Assembly (NCBI GenBank): GCA_018821985.1
Contig: JAHJKP010000013.1
Span: 124,001 to 188,000 of the forward strand
DNA from: Pseudomonadota bacterium
GTDB taxonomy: Bacteria; Desulfobacterota; Desulfobulbia; Desulfobulbales; Desulfocapsaceae
DNA length: 64,000 nucleotides
Reading direction: 5' to 3'
Positions within the stretch are counted from its first letter, which is position 1; the number at the start of each line of letters is the position of its first letter. The notes below the pieces were generated by a model. It worked only from the letters and a program-made list of their open reading frames with translations. It was not told the origin of the DNA and made no database searches. Shown piece after piece: positions 57,673 to 64,000 of the stretch. A program made the translations under genes and the position numbers.

Positions 57673-58299
57673 ATGAGTGGAAAACATTTTGACAAGGCCG
57701 CGGCCGGTTGGGATCAGAAGCAGCGCCGGGTTGAACTGGCAGCAAAGATTGCGGCCGCGATCAGCAGTACCCTGCCGCTGAATAAAAAAATGAGCGCATT
57801 GGAATACGGATGCGGCACTGGCCTGGTGGGGCTGGCGTTGGCGCCGCAGCTGGCAACGCTCACTGCCGTGGATACCTCAAGTGGCATGCTTGCAGAGCTG
57901 GCCCGGAAGATCGAGAGTGAAAAGATTAGCAATGTGACTCCGTTGCGTCTGGACCTGTCGCAAGAATCACTGGAGGACACGTTTGACCTGATCTTCTGTG
58001 CCATGACCTTGCATCACATCAAAGAAGCTGATCAGCTCTTGGCCCGCTTTTGTGACCTGCTGAAGGATGGCGCTTATCTGGCGGTGGCTGATCTGAAGGA
58101 GGAAGATGGCTCTTTTCATGACGCTGAAGCCGATGGGGTCATGCATCACGGGTTCAATCCGGAATATCTGGTGACAACCCTGACCGGCCTTGGCCTGACT
58201 CAGGTATCGGTCAAAGAGGTCCATTCCATTGTCAAGACGAATGAGGCCGGGCTTGAGCGGGCGTATCCCATCATTCTGGTTACCGGAAAAAAAGGATAG
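57673..58299 (+). CDS. Class-I SAM-dependent methyltransferase
   Basis: A 208-residue soluble methyltransferase with motif I LEYGCGTGLVGLAL, an acidic motif II (VDTSSGMLAELA) and ICAMTLHHIKEAD. It belongs to the broad UbiE/Methyltransf group, so the acceptor (small molecule, quinone or other) is unknown. AGGATAG precedes the ATG. The gene follows the M16C protease by 54 bases. Confidence 0.88.
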   Translation: MSGKHFDKAAAGWDQKQRRVELAAKIAAAISSTLPLNKKMSALEYGCGTGLVGLALAPQLATLTAVDTSSGMLAELARKIESEKISNVTPLRLDLSQESLEDTFDLIFCAMTLHHIKEADQLLARFCDLLKDGAYLAVADLKEEDGSFHDAEADGVMHHGFNPEYLVTTLTGLGLTQVSVKEVHSIVKTNEAGLERAYPIILVTGKKG

Positions 58300-58437
58300 A
58301 ACGAGAGTGGTCACGAACAAAAAGATAATATTTGCCAGCCAGCCACTGATTTTTCCTTTTTAAATTTCTATTTTGAGCTTTATCCTGTATCTTTTGCCCT
58401 CTCATTTTTTTCAATAAATCCCTCATAGGAGAATAGT

Positions 58438-59130
58438 ATGCAATACTCTTCTGAAGTACAAGAGATGTGCCCTGTGGCCCAGGGTGCCTGTCACGGGCCG
58501 TCGCCCATCCCGCAGGAAGGCGGGTGGACCAAGGCCCGCGAGATCAAAGACATCAAAGGGCTCACCCACGGGATCGGCTGGTGCGCCCCGCATCAGGGTG
58601 CCTGCAAGCTGACCCTCAATATCAAGGACGGGATCATTGAAGAGGCCTTGATCGAGACCATCGGCTGCACCGGTATGACCCATTCGGCAGCTATGGCCTC
58701 CGAGATCATGCCCGGCAAGACCATCCTCGAGGCCCTCAATACGGATCTTGTCTGTGATGCCATCAATACCGCCATGCGGGAGCTTTTTCTGCAGATCGTC
58801 TATGGCCGCAGCCAGTCCGCTTTTTCAGAAGGCGGACTGCCTATTGGCGCCGGTCTGGAAGATCTGGGCAAGGGACTGCGTTCGGTGTGCGGCACCACTT
58901 ATGGCACCCGGCTCAAAGGCCCCCGTTACCTTGAGGTGACCGAAGGCTATGTACTGGAGCTGGCACTTGATGGTGACGATGAGATTATCGGCTACAAGTT
59001 TGTTCATCTGGGCCGGATGATGGAGGCGATCAAAAAGGGCGTGGAGCCTGGTCAGGCGCTGGCGGATGCCACAGGCACCTATGGCCGCTTCGACCATGCG
59101 GTCAAAACAATTGACCCCCGAAAGGAATAA
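58438..59130 (+). CDS. IscU-like Fe-S scaffold-type protein (partner of GGGtGRT protein)
   Basis: A 230-residue protein resembling the NifU/IscU scaffold fold over residues about 40-140: a Cys at GIGWCAPHQGACKLTLNIKDG, then IETIGCTGMTHSAAMASEIMPGKTILEAL, where the GCTGMTHSA block is the IscU-type Cys site. The C-terminal half (TYGTRLKGPRYLEVTEGYV; YKFVHLGRMMEAIKKGVEPG) is specific to this family and has no known fold. It is commonly annotated as an iron-sulfur cluster assembly scaffold, but no cluster transfer has been shown. AGGAG precedes the ATG. It is immediately upstream of the GGGtGRT gene and ends with the same terminator. Confidence 0.85.
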   Translation: MQYSSEVQEMCPVAQGACHGPSPIPQEGGWTKAREIKDIKGLTHGIGWCAPHQGACKLTLNIKDGIIEEALIETIGCTGMTHSAAMASEIMPGKTILEALNTDLVCDAINTAMRELFLQIVYGRSQSAFSEGGLPIGAGLEDLGKGLRSVCGTTYGTRLKGPRYLEVTEGYVLELALDGDDEIIGYKFVHLGRMMEAIKKGVEPGQALADATGTYGRFDHAVKTIDPRKE

Positions 59131-59141
59131 GGAGGAGTATC

Positions 59142-60137
59142 ATGGCACTGTTTGAAAGTTATGACCGGCGGATAGATCAGATCACTCCTGTCCTTGCAAA
59201 ATATGGAATGAAGAGCCTGGAAGAGGCCAAAGAGGTGTGTGACGCCTATGGCGTGGATGTGGCGGCGCTGGTGAGAAAGATCCAGCCTATCTGCTTTGAG
59301 AATGCCTGCTGGGCCTATACCTTGGGTGCGGCCATTGCCATCAAGAAAGGCGAGAAGAGGGCGGTGGATATTGCCGCGACTCTTGGTGAGGGCCTGCAGG
59401 CCTTTTGTATCCCCGGATCAGTGGCGGATCATCGTCAGGTGGGGATTGGTCATGGCAATCTGGCCTCCATGCTTTTGCGGGAAGAGACCAGATGCTTTGC
59501 CTTTATTGCCGGCCATGAGTCCTTTGCTGCGGCAGAAGGGGCCATTGGGCTTGCCAGATCAGCCAACCGGGTGCGCAAGGAGCCGCTGCGGGTTATCCTC
59601 AACGGTCTTGGTAAGGATGCGGCCCAGATCATCTCGCGGATCAACGGCTTTACCCATGTGGAGACCGTGTATGATTACGCCACCAGTAAACTGAGCGTGG
59701 TTAAAGAGAAGGCGTATTCTCTGGGAGAAAGGGCGGCGGTGCGCTGCTATGGCGCCGACGATGTGCGTGAGGGGGTGGCCATCAACCATCTGGAGGGAGT
59801 CGATGTCTCCATCACCGGTAATTCCACCAATCCCACTCGTTTTCAGCATCCGGTGGCAGGCACCTACAAAAAAGAGTGTGTCCAGCAGGGTAAGAAATAC
59901 TTCTCGGTGGCCTCCGGCGGCGGCACCGGACGCACCCTGCATCCGGATAATATGGGCGCTGGTCCTGCCTCCTATGGCATGACCGATACCATGGGCCGGA
60001 TGCATTCGGACGCCCAGTTTGCCGGTTCATCCTCGGTTCCCGCCCATGTGGAGATGATGGGGCTCATCGGCATGGGCAACAACCCCATGGTCGGCGCCTC
60101 GGTCTCGGTGGCGGTGGCGCTGGAGCAGGCCTCCTGA
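59142..60137 (+). CDS. GGGtGRT protein, unknown function
   Basis: A 331-residue protein named for its signature, here SVASGGGTGRTLHPDNMG. Other blocks are QPICFENACWAYTLGAAIAI near residue 50, FCIPGSVADHRQVGIGHGNLA, and GMGNNPMVGASVSVAVALEQ at the end. There is no transmembrane segment or known enzyme motif; the glycine-rich signature suggests nucleotide or phosphate binding, but this is inference. AAGGAGG precedes the ATG, 11 bases after the IscU-like gene, so the two are a unit. The pair is known, mostly from anaerobes, and functionally undescribed. Confidence 0.9.
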   Translation: MALFESYDRRIDQITPVLAKYGMKSLEEAKEVCDAYGVDVAALVRKIQPICFENACWAYTLGAAIAIKKGEKRAVDIAATLGEGLQAFCIPGSVADHRQVGIGHGNLASMLLREETRCFAFIAGHESFAAAEGAIGLARSANRVRKEPLRVILNGLGKDAAQIISRINGFTHVETVYDYATSKLSVVKEKAYSLGERAAVRCYGADDVREGVAINHLEGVDVSITGNSTNPTRFQHPVAGTYKKECVQQGKKYFSVASGGGTGRTLHPDNMGAGPASYGMTDTMGRMHSDAQFAGSSSVPAHVEMMGLIGMGNNPMVGASVSVAVALEQAS

Positions 60138-60144
60138 AACAACA

Positions 60145-60175
60145 AAGCCAGAGTGCGCCCAGCGCACTCTGGCTT
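60145..60175 (+). terminator. Strong hairpin ending the GGGtGRT operon
   Basis: A perfect 14-bp GC-rich stem (60145-60158 against 60162-60175) with a CCA loop begins eight bases after the GGGtGRT stop. It lacks a U-run, so termination may be partial, and on the minus strand it could also end transcription coming from the EAL-HDOD side. Confidence 0.75.
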
Positions 60176-60326
60176 ATCATGTCCCAAGTTGCTGTCCGGA
60201 TCTCTTGCTGAGTAGCTTGTCGAGATATCCCATCATTTTTTCTCTGGAGGTGGCCACATCCAGAGATACCCATTGCTGATATCTTATTTTTTTCCCAACC
60301 TGGGCATCATCTCCAGGAAATGATGC

Positions 60327-60371
60327 CTAGGCCTTGCCATTGGGCTCATTCAGAAAAAAGCGTATCAACAT
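60327..60371 (-). CDS. Possible 14-residue peptide ORF
   Basis: The minus strand carries AAAGGAGGAAGG with AGGAGG seven bases before ATG 60371, then a 14-codon frame MLIRFFLNEPNGKA ending in TAG. A hairpin (60303-60327) follows at the stop. The translation start looks deliberate but nothing else supports function; it could be a leader peptide or chance. Confidence 0.3.
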   Translation of the reverse strand: MLIRFFLNEPNGKA

Positions 60372-60533
60372 GAGCCTTCCTCCTTTAATCAAATCTTTTC
60401 TTCTCGTCGCAAGTTGTGAGTAGGAATGTGGTGCCATTGTCTGAGAATCCCAAGGGGTTATTGGAAAAATCTCCTTGAGCACAATTCTCAACTTTCCAGG
60501 ATAATTTATATGGGGATGGTACCTTGAATCTTC

Positions 60534-61733
60534 TTAGGCAAACCTGTCGGTCCAGCTCACAGCTTCAATATAAAAAATGGCCATCCGTCCCTCGGCAATT
60601 CCTGCGTTCTGAACCAGCAGATCCAGTTTCTCCCATTGACCTGTTTCGTAGGATTCGACCATCTGCAGATAGGTGAAGAGTTCCCCCTCTCTTTTTACCA
60701 AAGCCTCCTGCAGCCTTTCATTGAGGTGCAGGCGAGGAATGAGTTCATCCATCGAGATGTTGAGTATGGCATCAATCAGGGAAAAAAGGCCCAGGATGAA
60801 TAACTCTTCTTTATCTCTGCGTACTTCAGCGGCGATATGCTCCAGAAAACGGGCGCGGATAACCGAGGTGCGCAAGAGCTCATTGGGTTTGTCCTGGCAC
60901 AGTTGACTGGTGGCAATGATCGTCACAAAGGCCCTGATCTCGTTTAAGCCGAGAAAGGCAATGCCCTGTCTTACCGATGAAAGAGGGGTGACGCGGGAGA
61001 AGTGGGCGGAGTTGATATACTTCAGCAGTTTGTAACTCATGGAGACATCGCGGGAAATAATCTGTTCAAGATCGGTTACGGTGCAATCTTCCTGAAAAAT
61101 TCTGATCAGGAGTTGCAGAACATGCTGTTTTACAGGAGAGATATCCTTTTTCTTCATCATCTCCGGCCGGGAGAAAAAATAGCCCTGGAAATAACGGAAT
61201 CCTAATTCATTGGCCAGATCAAACTCTTCGTGAGTCTCAATTTTCTCGGCGAGAAACGCACAGGGGTGAAGACTGAAGCGACTGAGGATATCCTTGATCT
61301 CGAGGATGGAGGTCGTTCTGAAATCAATCTTGACAATGGTGGCAACCGCCATAAATATTTCTGTTTGACATGTGCAGGTAAAATCATCCAGGGCAATGTC
61401 ATAGCCTTTGCTGCGAAGTTCCTTGCAGGCCTCCAGCACCTCGGCACCGGGGCAGACGTCTTCCAAAATCTCGACCACAAAGGTACCTGGATGAAACATA
61501 TGGGCAGCCCCTTGCAGCAATAGCTCACGGGTGAAATTGACAAATGCCTTACGACCTCCGGTTATTTCTTCAATGCCAACGGTGAAAAAGGTGGAAGAGA
61601 GCAATTTCGAGGTGGCAACATCGCCATCAATTTGTGGAAAGATATTGGCTTCACCGGCCCGAAAGAGGAGTTCATATCCATAAATGTGACGATTGCGGTC
61701 AAATATGGGTTGTCTTGCCAGAAATGTATCCAT
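60534..61733 (-). CDS. EAL-HDOD signalling protein
   Basis: A 399-residue YuxH-type protein. The N-terminal EAL-like domain (about 1-195) has ELL in place of EAL (YGYELLFR) and DDFTCT in place of DDFGTG, while FVNFTREL, VEILEDV and YFQGYFFSRPE remain; phosphodiesterase activity is therefore doubtful and it may act as a c-di-GMP sensor. Residues about 200-395 form an HDOD domain (LEQIISRDVSMSYKLLKYIN; FILGLFSLIDAIL). No membrane segment or receiver. It is preceded by a 220-base gap and stands alone. Confidence 0.9.
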   Translation of the reverse strand: MDTFLARQPIFDRNRHIYGYELLFRAGEANIFPQIDGDVATSKLLSSTFFTVGIEEITGGRKAFVNFTRELLLQGAAHMFHPGTFVVEILEDVCPGAEVLEACKELRSKGYDIALDDFTCTCQTEIFMAVATIVKIDFRTTSILEIKDILSRFSLHPCAFLAEKIETHEEFDLANELGFRYFQGYFFSRPEMMKKKDISPVKQHVLQLLIRIFQEDCTVTDLEQIISRDVSMSYKLLKYINSAHFSRVTPLSSVRQGIAFLGLNEIRAFVTIIATSQLCQDKPNELLRTSVIRARFLEHIAAEVRRDKEELFILGLFSLIDAILNISMDELIPRLHLNERLQEALVKREGELFTYLQMVESYETGQWEKLDLLVQNAGIAEGRMAIFYIEAVSWTDRFA

Positions 61734-61954
61734 TGTCGACTTTTGAGAGAATTGTCTGAGATTTTATAAGTTCAAGATTTGAGGCTTATTATGGCCTGAA
61801 CTGAGTTAGCTTTCTTTCTAATCATCAAATTATTGTGCCAATCCTTGTCAAAAAGAGTTGTGTTGTTGCTGCGTCGTTCTCTTGACCTTGCTTGGATTTC
61901 TCCTTTCTGCTTGCCTTGCTCTGTTATTTTTTTGTTACAAGGGCACAGAGCCTT

Positions 61955-62869
61955 TCAGGTGCACGACTCTTTTTCCTGACAGAGCTCTGTCAGGGCTTGT
62001 TGATCAAAGCGGTACAGTTCGTTACAGAAATGACAACTTACCTGCACTGGGAAGGGTCCATTGTCACGCATCTCTTCGAGGTCAGCCAAGGGTAGGTGCA
62101 GTAGGAGGAGACGTATGCGCAGAGCATCGCAGCGACAGTAAAAATGAACAGGGTGTTCTTCCAGAATATCAAGATGGAAAGGAGCAAACTGTTCGTGTAA
62201 CCATGGACTGATCTTCTGACCTTTCGCAAGCGCCTTGCCGAGGGATGGCAAGGTTTTCGTTTTCTGTTCCAGGATCGTAAATATTTCGTCGCTGGCCCCT
62301 GGCATGCTCTGTAATAATAGCCCACCGGCACCGGCAAGCTTGCCTTGGAGATCAAAAAAAATAGTGAGATGAATCGCTGTGGGGAGTTGCTCGGAGATTT
62401 GATAATAGTGGGCCACCTCGGAGGAAATATTGCCGGATTGCAAAGCGACGTTACCGCTGAAGGGTTGTCTGCCTCCTTCGAGATAGTGGCTGATGGTAAC
62501 AAAACCCTCTCCCCAGCAGGTGTTGAGGTTGTTTATGGAATCGAAGGATTCAAGGGGGCAGACGAGAGGAATTGGATTCCGCTTGAGATAGCCGCGAACC
62601 TCTCCTCTGGCAGTGGCCTCGGTGACAAGGCCTTTGACCGGCCCTGAACAGTCTATTTTCAAGCCTATCTCGTCGTGACCCTTCAGCGATGAAGCCATGA
62701 GTGCCGTCACTTGCAAGGCCTGGCCAAGGATCAGTGTTTCCAGCGTCCCAAGTTCATGGCGTCCTTGCATCTCCTGCACCAAAAGGGTACCATCAAGGAT
62801 CACTCCCCGTATCGACTTGTCAGCCAGGAGGAAGGTCAGCATGTGGCTGCTTTCAGAGCTTAGGCCCAT
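61955..62869 (-). CDS. hslO: Hsp33 redox-regulated chaperone
   Basis: A 304-residue holdase that activates when its zinc is lost under oxidative stress. The C-terminal zinc cysteines are present as CRC (YCRCDALRI) and CHFC (VSCHFCNELYRF), about 32 residues apart, the required CxC...CxxC spacing. N-terminal blocks LILGQALQVTALMASSLKG and GPVKGLVTEATARGEVRGY are typical. The start is not certain: ATG 62869 lacks a ribosome-binding site and ATG 62842 is in frame. An oxidative-stress chaperone fits the hemerythrin and haem sensor found elsewhere in the window. Confidence 0.92.
   Translation of the reverse strand: MGLSSESSHMLTFLLADKSIRGVILDGTLLVQEMQGRHELGTLETLILGQALQVTALMASSLKGHDEIGLKIDCSGPVKGLVTEATARGEVRGYLKRNPIPLVCPLESFDSINNLNTCWGEGFVTISHYLEGGRQPFSGNVALQSGNISSEVAHYYQISEQLPTAIHLTIFFDLQGKLAGAGGLLLQSMPGASDEIFTILEQKTKTLPSLGKALAKGQKISPWLHEQFAPFHLDILEEHPVHFYCRCDALRIRLLLLHLPLADLEEMRDNGPFPVQVSCHFCNELYRFDQQALTELCQEKESCT
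61975..61994. repeat. Perfect 20-bp palindrome at the end of hslO
   Basis: CCTGACAGAG is followed directly by its complement CTCTGTCAGG with no spacer, inside the last codons of hslO. As DNA it could form a cruciform; as RNA it would make a hairpin with no loop bases, so an operator-like site is more plausible than a terminator. Confidence 0.55.
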
Positions 62870-62960
62870 GGGCAGTCAGCCATAAATCCCGCTGCTTTTG
62901 CCGCGCTATGCTGCGCGTTACTTTGTCCTGATCCCGGCATTGTTTACCACTGCCTCTTTA

Positions 62961-63449
62961 TTATTCTTGGGCCTGGCAACAGGTGTAGGGATTAACCGTC
63001 ATTATTGGACAGGGAGCGGCCTTGACTACTTTGTCGGCGATGCTGCCGAACATGATTTTTTCCAGACCTTTATACCCATGGGTTCCCATGACGATCAGAT
63101 TTCCCTGCTTGTTAATGGCATAGTCTATGATCTGTTCGGCCACATCACCCATCAGGACTTTGGAGCTTAGGGCCGTTACTCCCAGGGCCTTAAAAGATTC
63201 TTCGTTGTCCTGACAAAATTTATCCATCCTTTCCTGGGCGCTGGTAAATAATTCCTGAACCAGGTCTGGCGCATTCATTTGAGGGACAAAAAATCCGGAG
63301 TAATCGGTGAAATCCTGGACCACAAAGATCAGATTCAGCTCGGCCTTGAAGGTTCCGGCCACATAGGCTGCTGATTCGGCTATCAATGGGGCATTCTCAG
63401 AGAAATCAATGGGTGTAATCACTCGTTTAATATCAGTAATTCTTTTCAT
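62961..63449 (-). CDS. Universal stress protein
   Basis: A 162-residue UspA-family protein. The nucleotide-binding motif is MGTHGYKGLEKIMFGSIADKVV (GxxG(9x)G pattern, in part), and the N-terminus is RVITPIDFSENAPLIAESAA. It binds ATP and is induced by stress; a more specific role is unknown. AAGGAGAG precedes the ATG. About 90 bases separate it from hslO on the same strand. Confidence 0.93.
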   Translation of the reverse strand: MKRITDIKRVITPIDFSENAPLIAESAAYVAGTFKAELNLIFVVQDFTDYSGFFVPQMNAPDLVQELFTSAQERMDKFCQDNEESFKALGVTALSSKVLMGDVAEQIIDYAINKQGNLIVMGTHGYKGLEKIMFGSIADKVVKAAPCPIMTVNPYTCCQAQE

Positions 63450-63637
63450 GGCTCTCCTTTCAATGGTAAGTGATTAGTTCGTAGAATATATCCATCCCTG
63501 TTAAAATCTTCTCACAGCTTGTCGCTTGAGGCAAGGACTAAATAGAGTTCTATGGTATCGGCACTGCTCAAGAAGGAAAGTTGTGAGTTGTGAAAAACCT
63601 TAGCTGCCAGAGAACGACTTGATTGGTCTCTAACGGC

Positions 63638-64000
63638 TCAGTCTCCTTTTGTCTCTTTTTTCGTCTGCTCAGGAGAAGTGGCTGAGTCGTTCTTTTCTTG
63701 AAGCGACGATTTCTGGTCGATCTGTTCCGGTAATTCCTGCAGCGGCTGTTTCCCTGCCTCCGTTCTCAAAACGGTGATCACATCCGCTTCCTGGCTCAAA
63801 TCGCTAATCGGGCCGAATATTTTATAAGGAATTATTCTGCCGCTAAATCCGGTTAATTCGATATCTTCATCCAGATATGAGGGGAGGAGAGAGATATCGA
63901 GTTTGAGATCGATCTGCCGGCGTGCAAGATCGATCTCGCCTGCACCCGTCATTTGCATGATCTCTGATGCTGCCATGAAATCCTCATTGTAGAGGATCCC
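63638..64000 (-). CDS. AsmA-like protein, C-terminal part (cut by window edge)
   Basis: The frame is open to the right edge, so the internal ATG at 63976 is not the true start. The visible part, about 120 residues, contains ILYNEDFMAASEIMQMTGAG and IDLARRQIDLKLDISLLPSYL, the terminal block of AsmA-type proteins, then a charged Gln/Glu/Lys tail. AsmA proteins span the periplasm and affect lipid transport to the outer membrane. The assignment rests on a short C-terminal stretch. Confidence 0.7.
   Translation of the reverse strand, partial: GILYNEDFMAASEIMQMTGAGEIDLARRQIDLKLDISLLPSYLDEDIELTGFSGRIIPYKIFGPISDLSQEADVITVLRTEAGKQPLQELPEQIDQKSSLQEKNDSATSPEQTKKETKGD

Larger units (their letters stand above)
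60138..60533. other. Intergenic region with terminator and short ORF
   Basis: Between the GGGtGRT gene and the EAL-HDOD gene. It holds the terminator hairpin at 60145-60175 and, on the minus strand, a 14-codon ORF at 60327-60371. Another inverted repeat, GGCATCAT (60303-60310) and ATGATGCC (60320-60327), lies at the end of that ORF. No other gene or RNA is recognised. Confidence 0.5.

Overview
The window reads as chromosomal DNA of a sulfate-reducing or sulfur-disproportionating Desulfobacterota bacterium, most likely order Desulfobulbales. The main evidence is a DsrC with both redox cysteines (35984-36301) next to a CbiK-type chelatase, a CxxCH haem-bearing chemotaxis receptor, a bacteriohemerythrin, a tetrathionate-sensor-like kinase, an IscU-like/GGGtGRT protein pair and many multi-domain two-component and c-di-GMP proteins. 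This placement is an inference from gene content; no rRNA or tRNA gene is present to confirm it. I saw no phage, insertion sequence, CRISPR array or classical defence island. Gene density is high and both strands are used in short operons.

Layout. 1-7.7 kb: aconitase C-terminus (cut by the left edge), an HDOD-GGDEF regulator, a PgeF-type oxidase, a large porin with its own terminator, tgt-yajC, and two small proteins. 7.8-11.3 kb: MATE exporter, SUI1 factor, NfeD-SPFH membrane pair. 11.3-17.4 kb (minus strand): a MacAB-like export operon with two consecutive permeases, then a lone receiver protein coupled to rsmB. 17.7-21.0 kb (minus strand): hybrid histidine kinase, a leftover C-terminus of a P-type ATPase, and a flippase-like membrane protein, all tightly coupled. 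21.2-27.0 kb: glutamine amidotransferase, TPR-methyltransferase, a hybrid kinase split by two compensating frameshifts, and a secreted beta-helix protein. 27.8-31.6 kb: ZnuBC-like metal transporter without its binding protein, a small charged protein, and an FAD oxidoreductase.

31.7-37.4 kb: an internally duplicated envelope protein of about 1,370 residues, dsrC with a strong promoter and a palindromic leader, and cbiK. 37.9-42.0 kb: citrate synthase and the speB-speA polyamine operon. 42.2-50.2 kb: haem-binding chemoreceptor plus bacteriohemerythrin, a PAS/GAF/GGDEF/EAL protein, a glycerophosphodiesterase with a proline-rich tail, and a metallo-beta-lactamase-fold hydrolase. 50.3-60.2 kb: a PhnD-domain histidine kinase, MFS transporter, dtd, PreP-like protease, methyltransferase, and the IscU-like/GGGtGRT pair ended by a strong hairpin. 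60.5-64.0 kb (minus strand): EAL-HDOD protein, Hsp33, universal stress protein and the end of an AsmA-like protein cut by the right edge.

Functional threads. Carbon: aconitase and citrate synthase. Sulfur: DsrC and CbiK, which makes the sirohaem precursor of Dsr proteins. Arginine to putrescine: SpeA and SpeB. Redox and oxygen sensing: haem chemoreceptor, hemerythrin, Hsp33. Signalling: three c-di-GMP-type proteins, three large kinases and a lone receiver. The least explained items are the duplicated envelope protein, the IscU-like/GGGtGRT pair, the small proteins around 7.3-7.7 kb, and the palindrome over the dsrC promoter.
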